Shown here: piece by piece, positions 20,520 through 32,159 of the stretch
Position numbering within the stretch: position 1 is the stretch's first letter
Layout: every line of letters starts with the position of its first letter
Assembly (NCBI GenBank): GCA_963995525.1
Contig: OZ023210.1
Span: forward strand, 62,001 to 126,000
Reading direction: 5' to 3'
DNA from: Escarpia spicata
Taxonomy: Eukaryota > Annelida > Polychaeta > Sabellida > Siboglinidae
DNA length: 64,000 bases
The notes under the pieces: model-generated
The model's database searches: none
Told to the model about the DNA's origin: nothing
The model's input: the letters and a program-made list of their open reading frames with translations, nothing else
Made by a program: the position numbers and the translations under genes

Positions 20520-23412
20520 CTCACAGAGCCATGTCATGTGTTTGTTTAAATGCAAGGAGTATAGTAAACAAAAGAAATGAACTAAACATTATGGTAGAGG
20601 ATATTGACCCTCATATAATAGGTATAACAGAATCCTGGACCACCACCGATATATCAGATGCTGAATTGGGACTGACAGGATATGTAATGTTTAGAAAAGA
20701 TAGAATAGGAAGAAAGGGAGGTGGAGTTATTTTATATATTAAAGAATCTATTCAGGCTTATGAAATAAAATTAGAAAGAGAAGCAGATTGCGAAGAAGCT
20801 GTTTGGTGTAACATAGTTACAGGAAACTCAACGTTGACGGTTGGGTTGGTTTATCGAAGTCCAAACATAAGCATAGAAGAGAATGAAAAAATACAAAACG
20901 CTATAAGGGAAGTAAGCAAACGGGACTGTATTATTATGGGGGATTTTAACCATGGGCATATACAATGGAAATCTCTACAGAGTATGGGGAGAGAGGACCA
21001 CAAGTTTTTAGTTTTAGTTCAAGATACATTCCTTTCTCAACATGTGCTAGAACCAACCAGGGGTGAGAATGTGTTAGACATAGTTTTGTCCTCACAGAAT
21101 GAATTAGTTGACAATGTCAAGATATGTGAGCCACTGGGGAGTAGCGATCACAACCAGATACATTTTACCATCAAAGTAAAATCAGAAAGGAATAGCAAAA
21201 AGCAGTATAGGAGAAATTTCCACAAAGGAAGGTATAAGGACATGAGGAAATATTTAGCAAAGATAGACTGGAATAAGACACTGAAAAATAAGACGGCAAC
21301 AGAATGCTGGAATATATTAAAGAGTGAAATTAAGTGCATAATCGATAAATTTGTACCCTTCAAAAACCAAGGAAAACGGTCCAAAAAGAAACACTTATCG
21401 AAAGAAGCCATTAGAAAAATTAAGTATAAACAAATGATGTGGAAGTCATATAGATGTACTGGAAATGATGAAGACTACAACAATTATAAAGAAGCACTTA
21501 ACCAAGCTACTGCTGAAATTAGAAATTCAAAGAGAAGCTATGAACAACAATTAGCTAGTAATATAAAACATGACAGCAAGAGTTTTTATGCGTATGTTCG
21601 AAGCAAACAGAAAGTTCAAGATAAGGTCGGTCCTCTAGAAGATAGTGCTGGAAATATGATATCAGAGGGATTCATAATGGCAGAAGACCTGAATGAGTAC
21701 TTTAGTTCAGTGTTTACCAGGGAAGATATTAGTTCACTGCCAATACCAGAGGCTAAGTTCAAGGGGGCAGATTCAGACTATTTAGGACAATTAATTGTAA
21801 CCCCGGAAATGGTAGCTAAGAAAATAAGGGCTATGAAGGAAAATAAATCACCTGGAGTGGATGGTATTCCACCCAAACTACTATTGGAAATTGTAGAACA
21901 AATTAGCATACCACTTGCAACAGTTTTCAACTTGTCATTAGAAGAGGGAGTGGTTCCTTTAGAATGGAAAGAAGCAAACATTATACCGTTATTCAAAAAA
22001 GGTTCGAGAAACAAGTCAGAGAACTATAGACCAGTGAGTTTAACATCAGTGATTTGTAAATTATTAGAAAGACTAATTAAAGATCACATGGTGGATTTTC
22101 TTGTTAAACAAAACTTGATAAACCCATCTCAACATGGTTTTTTTAAAGCGAGGTCATGCTTAACAAATATGTTATGTTTTTTGGAAGACATCACTAAGTG
22201 GGTAGATGAGGGAACACCAGTAGATATCGTCTACTTAGATTTTCAAAAAGCTTTTGACAAAGTACCACATCAAAGATTACTGCTTAAACTAAAGGCCCAT
22301 GGCATAGGAAATGGTATAATAAACTGGATAGAACAATGGCTGATTGACAGAAGACAACGTGTAGTAGTTGATGGGGAGGCTTCAAACTGGAAATCGGTAT
22401 TGAGTGGGGTACCACAGGGATCAGTATTAGGTCCTATATTATTCTTAATATACATCAACGATTTGGATGATGAAATAACAAGCAAGGTGTTGAAATTTGC
22501 GGATGATACAAAAGTGTTTAGAAGGATTAAAAGTGATGGAGATAAACAGCATTTACAAGATGATCTTGACAGGTTGATGAAATGGTCTGAAAAATGGCAA
22601 ATGATGTTCAATTTTGGGAAATGTAAATGCCTCCACATAGGACATGGGAACGAAGAGGTAGAATATACAATGGGGGGTACTGTACTAAGTACTACTGTAA
22701 AAGAAAAGGACTTAGGGTTAACCGTTAGTGCTGATATGAAGATTTCAGAGCAGTGCGGAATTGCAGCTTCAAAGGGAAATCAAATCCTTGGATTAATTAG
22801 GCGAAACATAACGTATAAGGAAAAAGAGCTAATAATACCGCTGTACAAAACAATAGTTAGGCCTCATTTAGAATATTGTATTCAAGCGTGGAGGCCATAT
22901 CGCAGGAAGGACATAGATATGCTAGAAAGAGTGCAGAGGAGAGCAACTAAAATGATACAAAATCTGAGGGATCTTAGTTATGAAATACGCCTAAAAAAAT
23001 GCGGTTTAACAACACTAGAGACCAGGAGATTGAGAGGAGATCAGATAGAAGTGTTTAAAATATTGAAGGGTTATGAAAATATTGATAGAAATATGTTTTT
23101 CTCAGTTAAGAAAGATAGAAGGACTAGAGGACATGATCTTGCATTAGCAAAGGAGCAGAGTAGATTGGATATAAGAAAGTTTTCATTTTCACAAAGGACT
23201 GTAAATGAATGGAACAGATTACCTGCTGATTGTGTGGGTGCTAGTAGCGTGAATATGTTTAAAAATAAAATCGACACATACCTCAGACGGGCGGGATACA
23301 CATAGATAAAAAGGTCGGACTCTCGAAAAGCCAAGGGCTTCCTTGTCCACCTGCTACCTAGAGTTAATTCTCTGGGTGGCAATCTTGTTAAATCTTGTTA
23401 AATCTTGTTAAA
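20520..23412 (+). mobile_element. CR1-like LINE copy B, nearly full ORF2
   Basis: Starts just before the endonuclease coding region and ends with the hairpin (about 23357-23376) and three AATCTTGTTA units. There is no 5' UTR or ORF1 upstream; the preceding 150 bases are unrelated RTE-like sequence. It shares about 2.3 kb with copy A at very high identity, showing recent activity of this family. Confidence 0.93.
20531..23305 (+). CDS. LINE endonuclease-reverse transcriptase, intact ORF
   Basis: About 924 codons from ATG (MSCVCLNARSIVNKRNEL) with no internal stop. Residues 1-220 are an AP-like endonuclease: NARS, ITESW (catalytic Glu), GGGVILYI, GLVYRSPN, MGDFNHGHIQW, LDIVLSS and SDHNQIHF (catalytic Asp-His). 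A basic linker follows. The RT lies at about 420-720 with YLDFQKAFDKV, SGVPQGSVLGP and FADDTKVF. The C-terminal region has RPHLEYCIQAWRPYRRKD and ERVQRRATKM. The protein nicks target DNA and primes reverse transcription. Most similar by motif to CR1/Rex-type jockey-superfamily LINEs. All catalytic residues I can check are present, so it may be active or recently so. Confidence 0.93.
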   Translation: MSCVCLNARSIVNKRNELNIMVEDIDPHIIGITESWTTTDISDAELGLTGYVMFRKDRIGRKGGGVILYIKESIQAYEIKLEREADCEEAVWCNIVTGNSTLTVGLVYRSPNISIEENEKIQNAIREVSKRDCIIMGDFNHGHIQWKSLQSMGREDHKFLVLVQDTFLSQHVLEPTRGENVLDIVLSSQNELVDNVKICEPLGSSDHNQIHFTIKVKSERNSKKQYRRNFHKGRYKDMRKYLAKIDWNKTLKNKTATECWNILKSEIKCIIDKFVPFKNQGKRSKKKHLSKEAIRKIKYKQMMWKSYRCTGNDEDYNNYKEALNQATAEIRNSKRSYEQQLASNIKHDSKSFYAYVRSKQKVQDKVGPLEDSAGNMISEGFIMAEDLNEYFSSVFTREDISSLPIPEAKFKGADSDYLGQLIVTPEMVAKKIRAMKENKSPGVDGIPPKLLLEIVEQISIPLATVFNLSLEEGVVPLEWKEANIIPLFKKGSRNKSENYRPVSLTSVICKLLERLIKDHMVDFLVKQNLINPSQHGFFKARSCLTNMLCFLEDITKWVDEGTPVDIVYLDFQKAFDKVPHQRLLLKLKAHGIGNGIINWIEQWLIDRRQRVVVDGEASNWKSVLSGVPQGSVLGPILFLIYINDLDDEITSKVLKFADDTKVFRRIKSDGDKQHLQDDLDRLMKWSEKWQMMFNFGKCKCLHIGHGNEEVEYTMGGTVLSTTVKEKDLGLTVSADMKISEQCGIAASKGNQILGLIRRNITYKEKELIIPLYKTIVRPHLEYCIQAWRPYRRKDIDMLERVQRRATKMIQNLRDLSYEIRLKKCGLTTLETRRLRGDQIEVFKILKGYENIDRNMFFSVKKDRRTRGHDLALAKEQSRLDIRKFSFSQRTVNEWNRLPADCVGASSVNMFKNKIDTYLRRAGYT

Positions 23413-23559
23413 TGTCTCCGAGGCCCCTTGGGTTTCCAAAGCAGAACTGGGTTAGCAAGTGAATAGTGTACAGAACTTATATTTCCATGTTGTATTTATT
23501 ATATTGTGTTTATTTTCCAGAGACACCAACAAGCAAGAGGCCAGTGTGATTGGATATAA

Positions 23560-23715
23560 ACAGGCTCAACATTTGATATAAACAGGCTCAACATTGGATA
23601 TAAACAGGCGCAACATTGGATATTGACAGGCGCAACATTGGATATTGACAGGTGCAACATTGGATATAAACAGGCTCAACATTGGATATAAACATGCTCA
23701 ATATTGGGTATAAAC
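23560..23715. repeat. AACATTGGATATAAACAGGC minisatellite
   Basis: About seven copies of a 20-22 base unit with AACATTGGATATAAACAGGC and AACATTGGATATTGACAGGC variants. Confidence 0.9.
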
Positions 23716-23719
23716 GAGT

Positions 23720-24585
23720 GAGTAAACTGAACAGTTGTGTCCGTCTGAAGGTGATATAAACTGAAGGCCGTTGCACCCGACACTCCACAAGTCAAGTTTC
23801 TTCTAGTGATGCCCGGTTGTAGGGTAAGTACATTGATAATTTTTATTATTCTAGTTTTGACATTTTTAGGAAAAATAATTATATCCCACCATTTTATTAT
23901 AATATATACTATAATATTATAATTAATACTAGAAAGGTTTGCAGAAAGGTCCAAGTCCACTCAAAACGTTTAGAAAAAACTAATGAAATTTCCCCTGATC
24001 TACTCTTACACATGACAGCTTTTTTCTTCATAGTGTAAACAAAACATGCAAATGTAAAAAAACATGTTTTAAAGATGCACAGGCTTGTTTCACCCTGCAG
24101 GGGGTATATTTTATTGACTTTTTGGGATCACTTTGAACATGCAAGTCTGTGTTGCCCGATACCTAGCGTATACATGCACATCATGTATTTAACATAGTCA
24201 TTATGGTATTTAAAATTTATAATATTTCTATTGTATTTTTTTGAGCATGTAACAGGTTTATGGTTAAAAATCGATAGCAATGGCAACTTTTTTTTTTTTT
24301 TTTTTCATGCGATTTAAAAATTAGGGTGCTTTTCTGTCTGCCGTTTAGAAGAGAACATATAACTACTTGTCATTTTAAGGGACACTGTGAATAATAAGTT
24401 AAATAGGACAGACAATGTTTCAATAAAACATGTGACATCAGACAGATCAGTTGTATTGTTTAATAACTCAGTAACAAGCTCAAATCACGTGATGTTCCAT
24501 TCTTAGCCAAATAAATTAATTAGGTGTAATAAACAACACCATTCTACTAAAATGTTTACTACCCAAACAAAAAAAGATAGAACTT
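23720..24585. other. no gene recognised
   Basis: AT-rich spacer, including a T-run near 24289-24305. No exon or element identified. Confidence 0.45.
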
Positions 24586-24904
24586 TCAACCAGTGAAGTT
24601 CAACCCAAATTCAACTGAAACTCAGTTGAGTTTCAACTATCAAGGATTTGAAAATTTCACATGCAAATGAGCTCGCGTTCAACTGTTGAATCTCGGTTGA
24701 GCTTCAACTATATAATATATTATGCAAATAGTCAGTTGATAATTTCACATGCAAATGAGTTGAGTTTCAACTGGTGTTGAACTTGGGTTGAGCTTCAACT
24801 CGCGTTTAACTGTTGAATCTCAGTTAAGTTTCAACTATGTGTATATGCAAATATACAGTTGAAAATTTCACATACAAATGAGTTGAATTTCAACTGGTGT
24901 TGAA
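24586..24904. repeat. Longer-period precursor of the 36-bp satellite
   Basis: Before the regular array there are three larger blocks. Each joins an AATTTCACATGCAAATGAG segment to GTTGAACTTGGGTTGAGCTT and TGTTGAATCTCAGTTAAGTT segments. These have the satellite's motifs with extra unique sequence, as expected of the edge of an expanding array. Confidence 0.7.
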
Positions 24905-27900
24905 CTTGGGTTGAGCTTCAACCCGCGTTCAACCGTTGAATCTCAGTTAAGTTTCAACCCGCGTTCAACTGTTGAATCTCAGTTGAGTTTCAACCAGCGT
25001 TCAACTGTTGAATCTCAGTTGAGTTTCAATCCGCATTCAACTGTTGAATCTCAGTTTAGTTTCAACCCCCGTTCAACTGTTGAATCTCAGTTGAGTTTTA
25101 ACCCGTGTTCAACTGTTGAATCTCAGTTGAGTTTCATACGTGTTCAACTGTTGAATCTCAGTTGAGTTTCAACCCGCATTCAACTGTTGAATCTCAGTTG
25201 AGTTTCAACCCACATTCAACTGTTGAATCTCAGTTGAGTTTCAACCCACGTTCAACTGTTGAATCTCAGTTGAGTTTCAACCAGCGTACAACTGTTGAAT
25301 CTCAGTTGAGTTTGAAACCGTGTTCAACTGTTCAATCTCAGTTGAGTTTTAACCTGCGTTCAACTGTTGAATCTCAGTTGAGTTTCAACCAGCGTTCAAC
25401 TGTTGAATCTCAGTTGTGTTTCAACCCGCGTTCAACTGTTGAATCTCAGTTGAGTTTCAACCAGCGTTCAACTGTTGAATCTCAGTTGACTTTCAACCAG
25501 CATTCAACTGTTGAATCTCAGTTGAGTTTCGACCCTCGTTCAACTGTTGAATGTCAGTTGAGTTTCAACCCGCGTTCAACTGTTGAATCTCAATTGAGTT
25601 TCAACCCGTGTTCAACTGTTCAATCTCAGTTGAGTTTCAAGCCGTGTTCAAATGTTGAATCTCAGTTGAGTTTCAACCAGCGTTCAACTATTGAATCTCA
25701 GTTGAGTTTCAACCCGCGTTCAACTGTTGAATCTCAGTTGAGTTTGAAACCGTGTTCAACTGTTGAATCTCAGTTGAGTTTTAACCTGCGTTCAACTGTT
25801 GAATCTCAGTTGAGTTTCAACCCGCGTTCAACTGTTGAATCTCAGTTGAGTTTGAAACCGTGTTCAACTGTTCAATCTCAGTTGAGTTTTAACCTGCGTT
25901 CAACTGTTGAATCTCAGTTGTGTTTCAACCCGCATTCAACTGTTGAATCTCATTTCAGTTTCAACCAGCGTTCAACTGTTGAATCTCAGTTGACTTTCAA
26001 CCAGCGTTCAACTGTTGAATCTCAGTTGAGTTTCAACCCGTGTTCAACTGTTGAATCTCAGTTGAGTTTCAACTCACGTTCAACTGTTGAATCTCAGTTG
26101 ACTTTCAACCCGCGTTCAACTGTTGAATCTCAGTTGAGTTTGAAACCGTGTTCAACTGTTCAATCTCAGTTGAGTTTTAACCTGCGTTCAACTGTTGAAT
26201 CTCAGTTGTGTTTCAACCCGCGTTCAACTGTTGAATCTCAGTTGAGTTTCAACCAGCGTTCAACTGTTGAATCTCAGTTGACTTTCAACCAGCGTTCAAC
26301 TGTTGAATCTCAGTTGAGTTTCAACCCGTGTTCAACTGTTGAATCTCAGTTGAGTTTCAACCCGCGTTCATCTGTTGAATCTCAGTTGAGTTTCAACCCG
26401 CGTTCAACTGTTGAATCTCAGTTGACTTTCAACCAGCGTTCAACTGTTGAATCTCAGTTGAGTTTCAACACGCATTCAACTGTTGAATCTCAGTTGAGTT
26501 TCAACCAGCATTCAACTGTTGAATCTCAGTTGAGTTTCGACCCTCGTTCAACTGTTGAATGTCAGTTGAGTTTCAACCCGCGTTCAACTGTTGAATCTCA
26601 GTTTAGTTTCAACCCGTGTTCAACTGTTGAATGTCAGTTGAGTTTCAACCCGCGTTCAACTGTTGAATCTCAATTGAGTTTCAACCCGTGTTCAACTGTT
26701 CAATCTCAGTTGAGTTTCAAGCCGTGTTCAAATGTTGAATCTCAGTTGAGTTTCAACCAGCGTTCAACTATTGAATCTCAGTTGAGTTTCAACCCGCGTT
26801 CAACTGTTGAATCTCAGTTGAGTTTCAACCTGTGTTCAATTGTTGAATCTCAGTTGAGTTTCGACCCTCGTTCAACTGTTGAATGTCAGTTGAGTTTCAA
26901 CCCGCGTTCAACTGTTGAATCTCAGTTGAGTTTCAACCAGCATTCAACTGTTGAATCTCAGTTGAGTTTCGACCCTCGTTCAACTGTTGAATGTCAGTTG
27001 AGTTTCAACCCGCGTTCAACTGTTGAATCTCAGTTTAGTTTCAACCCGTGTTCAACTGTTGAATGTCAGTTGAGTTTCAAACCGCGTTCAACTGTTGAAT
27101 CTCAATTGAGTTTCAACCCGTGTTCAACTGTTCAATCTCAGTTGAGTTTCAAGCCGTGTTCAAATGTTGAATCTCAGTTGAGTTTCAACCAGCGTTCAAC
27201 TATTGAATCTCAGTTGAGTTTCAACCCGCGTTCAACTGTTGAATCTCAGTTGAGTTTGAAACCGTGTTCAACTGTTGAATCTCAGTTGAGTTTTAACCTG
27301 CGTTCAACTGTTGAATCTCAGTTGAGTTTCAACCAGCGTTCAACTATTGAATCTCAGTTGAGTTTCAACCCGTGTTCAACTGTTGAATCTCAGTTGAGTT
27401 TCAACCCACGTTCAACTGTTGAATCTCAGTTGACTTTCAACCCGCGTTCAACTGTTGAATCTCAGTTGAGTTTGAAACCGTGTTCAACTGTTCAATCTCA
27501 GTTGAGTTTTAACCTGCGTTCAACTGTTGAATCTCAGTTGTGTTTCAACCCGCGTTCAACTGTTGAATCTCAGTTGAGTTTCAACCAGCGTTCAACTGTT
27601 GAATCTCAGTTGACTTTCAACCAGCGTTCAACTGTTGAATCTCAGTTGAGTTTCAACCCGTGTTCAACTGTTGAATCTCAGTTGAGTTTCAACCCGCGTT
27701 CATCTGTTGAATCTCAGTTGAGTTTCAACCCGCGTTCAACTGTTGAATCTCAGTTGACTTTCAACCAGCGTTCAACTGTTGAATCTCAGTTGAGTTTCAA
27801 CACGCATTCAACTGTTGAATCTCAGTTGAGTTTCAACCAGCATTCAACTGTTGAATCTCAGTTGAGTTTCGACCCTCGTTCAACTGTTGAATGTCAGTTG

Positions 27901-30190
27901 AGTTTCAACCCGCGTTCAACTGTTGAATCTCAGTTTAGTTTCAACCCGTGTTCAACTGTTGAATGTCAGTTGAGTTTCAACCCGCGTTCAACTGTTGAAT
28001 CTCAATTGAGTTTCAACCCGTGTTCAACTGTTCAATCTCAGTTGAGTTTCAAGCCGTGTTCAAATGTTGAATCTCAGTTGAGTTTCAACCAGCGTTCAAC
28101 TATTGAATCTCAGTTGAGTTTCAACCCGCGTTCAACTGTTGAATCTCAGTTGAGTTTCAACCTGTGTTCAATTGTTGAATCTCAGTTGAGTTTCGACCCT
28201 CGTTCAACTGTTGAATGTCAGTTGAGTTTCAACCCGCGTTCAACTGTTGAATCTCAGTTGAGTTTCAACCAGCATTCAACTGTTGAATCTCAGTTGAGTT
28301 TCGACCCTCGTTCAACTGTTGAATGTCAGTTGAGTTTCAACCCGCGTTCAACTGTTGAATCTCAGTTTAGTTTCAACCCGTGTTCAACTGTTGAATGTCA
28401 GTTGAGTTTCAAACCGCGTTCAACTGTTGAATCTCAATTGAGTTTCAACCCGTGTTCAACTGTTCAATCTCAGTTGAGTTTCAAGCCGTGTTCAAATGTT
28501 GAATCTCAGTTGAGTTTCAACCAGCGTTCAACTATTGAATCTCAGTTGAGTTTCAACCCGCGTTCAACTGTTGAATCTCAGTTGAGTTTGAAACCGTGTT
28601 CAACTGTTCAATCTCAGTTGAGTTTTAACCTGCGTTCAACTGTTGAATCTCAGTTGAGTTTCAACCAGCGTTCAACTGTTGAATCTCAGTTGTGTTTCAA
28701 CCCGCGTTCAACTGTTGAATCTCAGTTGAGTTTCAACCAGCGTTCAACTGTTGAATCTCAGTTGACTTTCAACCAGCGTTCAACTGTTGAATCTCAGTTG
28801 AGTTTCAACCCACGTTCAACTGTTGAATCTCAGTTGACTTTCAACCAGCATTCAACTGTTGAATCTCAGTTGAGTTTCAACCCACGTTCAACTTTTGAAT
28901 CTCAGTTGAGTTTCAACCAGCATTCAACTGTTGAATCTCAGTTGAGTTTCGACCCTCGTTCAACTGTTGAATGTCAGTTGAGTTTCAACCCGCGTTCAAC
29001 TGTTGAATCTCAGTTGAGTTTCAACCAGCGTTCAACTATTGAATCTCAGTTGAGTTTCAACCCGCGTTCAACTGTTGAATCTCAGTTGAGTTTGAAACCG
29101 TGTTCAACTGTTGAATCTCAGTTGAGTTTTAACCTGCGTTCAACTGTTGAATCTCAGTTGAGTTTCAACCCGCGTTCAACTGTTGAATCTCAGTTGAGTT
29201 TGAAACCGTGTTCAACTGTTCAATCTCAGTTGAGTTTTAACCTGCGTTCAACTGTTGAATCTCAGTTGTGTTTCAACCCGCGTTCAACTGTTGAATCTCA
29301 GTTGAGTTTCAACCAGCGTTCAACTGTTGAATCTCAGTTGACTTTCAACCAGCGTTCAACTGTTGAATCTCAGTTAAGTTTCAACCCGTGTTCAACTGTT
29401 GAATCTCAGTTGAGTTTCAACCCACGTTCAACTGTTGAATCTCAGTTGACTTTCAACCCGCGTTCAACTGTTGAATCTCAGTTGAGTTTGAAACCGTGTT
29501 CAACTGTTCAATCTCAGTTGAGTTTTATCCTGCGTTCAACTGTTGAATCTCAGTTGTGTTTCAACCCGCGTTCAACTGTTGAATCTCAGTTGAGTTTCAA
29601 CCAACGTTCAACTGTTGAATCTCAGTTGACTTTCAACCAGCGTTCAACTGTTGAATCTCAGTTTAGTTTCAACCCGTGTTCAACTGTTGAATCTCAGTTG
29701 AGTTTCAACCCGCGTTCATCTGTTGAATCTCAGTTGAGTTTCAACCCGCGTTCAACTGTTGAATCTCAGTTGACTTTCAACCAGCGTTCAACTGTTGAAT
29801 CTCAGTTGAGTTTCAACACGCATTCAACTGTTGAATCTCAGTTGAGTTTCAACCAGCATTCAACTGTTGAATCTCAGTTGAGTTTCGACCCTCGTTCAAC
29901 TGTTGAATGTCAGTTGAGTTTCAACCCGCGTTCAACTGTTGAATCTCAGTTTAGTTTCAACCCGTGTTCAACTGTTGAATGTCAGTTGAGTTTCAACCCG
30001 CGTTCAACTGTTGAATCTCAATTGAGTTTCAACCCGTGTTCAACTGTTCAATCTCAGTTGAGTTTCAAGCCGTGTTCAAATGTTGAATCTCAGTTGAGTT
30101 TCAACCAGCGTTCAACTATTGAATCTCAGTTGAGTTTCAACCCACGTTCAACTGTTGAATCTCAGTTGAGTTTCAACCCGCGTTCAACTG
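24905..30190. repeat. 36-bp satellite, ~147 copies, higher-order structure
   Basis: Unit: GTTGAATCTCAGTTGAGTTT then CAACCCGCGTTCAACT, 36 bases. Each unit holds a near-perfect palindrome, TTCAACTGTTGAA. Because 36 is divisible by three, one frame stays open for over 5 kb (SFNPRSTVESQL repeats, starting TTG at 25162). There is no ATG in the repeats, and variation concentrates at the CCGCGT CpGs (CCGTGT, CCGCAT, CCACGT), so I treat it as non-coding. Long blocks recur with offset 1332 bases (37 units), for example from 26161 and from 27493. The array ends abruptly inside the coding region of LINE C. Confidence 0.97.
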
Positions 30191-30194
30191 TTAA

Positions 30195-31352
30195 TTTAAG
30201 TCTTTTAGCAATTCTGTCACACTTATTTCATATGAATACTTAGATTGTGTCCATCTTGCTGCACGTCTTTGAATTACTTCAAGGCTGTTAATTTCTTTCA
30301 TTAGGAATGGATCCCAGATTGTTGCAGCATATTCCATTCAAGCTTTTACTAATGAAATGTATGCAATTGTTTTACATTTTTGTGAACAGCCCCTAAGATT
30401 TCTATGTAAAAATCCAACTTTTTGATTACCTTTCTTAACCACTTCAGCAATGTGCTGAGACCAAGTTAAATCATTTTATAAAATAACCCTCAAATATTTT
30501 GCATCATTTACCTCTTTCATAATTTGATGAACATAAATGAAGACCAGAAGTTTTTGTGCTCATTATATTGCATTTAGAAATATTAATCAACACTCCACTT
30601 AACAAGGCTGTCTAAATCTTGTTGCAATATTAGTTGATCTTGTAAAGACTGAACTGGTCTATAAATCAAACAGTCATCAGCAAAGAGTCTCACTCTTGTA
30701 CCTGGAGAAATAACACCTGGAAGATGATTACAGTATAATAAAAACAATAGTGGTCCCATTACTGTACCCTGAGGAACACCGGATGCTACTTCTTCATCAT
30801 CAGAAAATTCACCTTTTACCAATACACGTTGAGTTCGACCCATTAAGAATGACTTATCCAACTTTGAATATTTCCATTTATACCAAAATAATTCAACTTA
30901 TTTAACTGTCTGTGGTGTGGTAGTACATCAAAAGCTTTAGAAAAATCGAGAATAGCAATATCCACTTGTAGATTCTGATCATGTAATTTTGCAATGTCAT
31001 TTGTTGTTAGTAACAGTTGAGTTTCACAAGAATGTTTCTTTCTAAAACGATGCTGAAAGGCAGATAGAATGTTGTGGTTATCTAGATGTTGACGAATATC
31101 GGAACGAATCACGTTCCATTATTTTTGAAACAATACATGTTAGTGACACAGGCCTGTAATTGCTTGGATCACATTTTACACCTGTCTTAAATATTGGTGT
31201 GATTCATTGCTTACACCATTCAGCTGGTACTTCCCCAGAATGCAATGATTTTCTGAACAAAAATGTTAAGCTAGCTCAGAAGCAACTTCTTTCAATATTC
31301 TACCTGGAATCTTATCTGGCCCACTTGATTGACTAGGGTTTAAAAAAATTTC
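30195..31352 (-). pseudogene. LINE C reverse transcriptase part
   Basis: Reading the minus strand: NPSQSSGPDKIPGRILKE, then a frameshift, SAFQHRFRKKHSCETQLLL, DIAILDFSKAFDVLPHHR (motif A), a frame change, VASGVPQGTVMGPLLFLLY (motif B), TRVRLFADDCLIYRPVQS (motif C), and the C-terminal EYAATIWDPFLMKEINSL and VIQRRAARWTQ. It stops at ELLKDLN where the satellite begins, so the last ~100 residues and 3' UTR are missing. CR1/jockey-type by motif order. Several frame changes make it inactive. Confidence 0.88.
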
Positions 31353-31354
31353 CT

Positions 31355-32155
31355 AAAATTGATGACATGTTAAAATTACATGAACTTAAGTTTTATTATA
31401 AATACATACATCATGACCTCCCTGCTTACCTATTAAATTGGAAAATAATTACAAATGCTTACGTACACAATTACAACACAAGGAAAAAAAAACAGAATTA
31501 CACCCTTTCAGAACAAAACATGAATTTGCCAAAAGATGTCTTAGATACAGTTTGCCACATGTCATTAACAATACCTCAAAGCTAGTCACAGAGAAGATTG
31601 GAACACATAGCTTCAGAAGTTTTGGTAATTATGCAAAAAACAATTTATTAGAAAAATATGTAGATACGTGTACAATATTAAACTGCTATACATGCTATCA
31701 TAGTAATTAAAACTGTATTAATGCACGTGATATTTATGGATATGTATTGTATATATATCTGTGTATAAATCAGCATATGGATATTGTATTTGTACACACA
31801 TACATATCAAGTATATTGAAGTGTACTATTGACAACTAGTATTTGTTTATTTTACCATACTTTTTAATACTCCAATGCATGCATATATGCAATCTAGTAG
31901 CTCGGTTTCTTTTCTTTTCCTGCACTTTTACATTTACATTTGCACTTCCTTCGGTAAAATTGAGTTGAAACAAATTATTCTTGTGACTCCTATGAGAGCG
32001 ACTGTTTTTGTCTTAATAGGAGTCACTGACCCCATCTAATTATAAATTACACTGCATTTGTATATATATATATATATGCCTGTTCATGTTACGTTAATTT
32101 GATATTATACACATATTGTAATTGTAATTAAATATAAATAAAACTTTCTACAACA
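31355..32155 (+). mobile_element. LINE G 3' end inserted in LINE C
   Basis: Opposite strand to its host. Translation gives LKLHELKFYYKYIHHDLPAY, VHNYNTRKKK, then a frame change and FAKRCLRYSLPHVINNTSKL, the C-terminal 'H.YNTR ... F....LRY..P..IN' pattern of LINE reverse transcriptases. The tail contains a perfect 11-bp hairpin (31983-31993 with 32016-32026) and ends near AATAAAACTTTCTACAACAT. The host LINE reads endonuclease on the right and RT on the left, with some host sequence missing at the junction. Confidence 0.75.
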
Positions 32156-32159
32156 TCTA

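Noticed and set aside
25162..30243. 1693-codon ORF as a giant repeat protein
   Set aside because: It starts at TTG within a repeat, has no ATG in the array, is kept open by a 36-base period, varies mainly at CpG sites with free amino-acid change, and is frameshifted at its left edge (near 25130).
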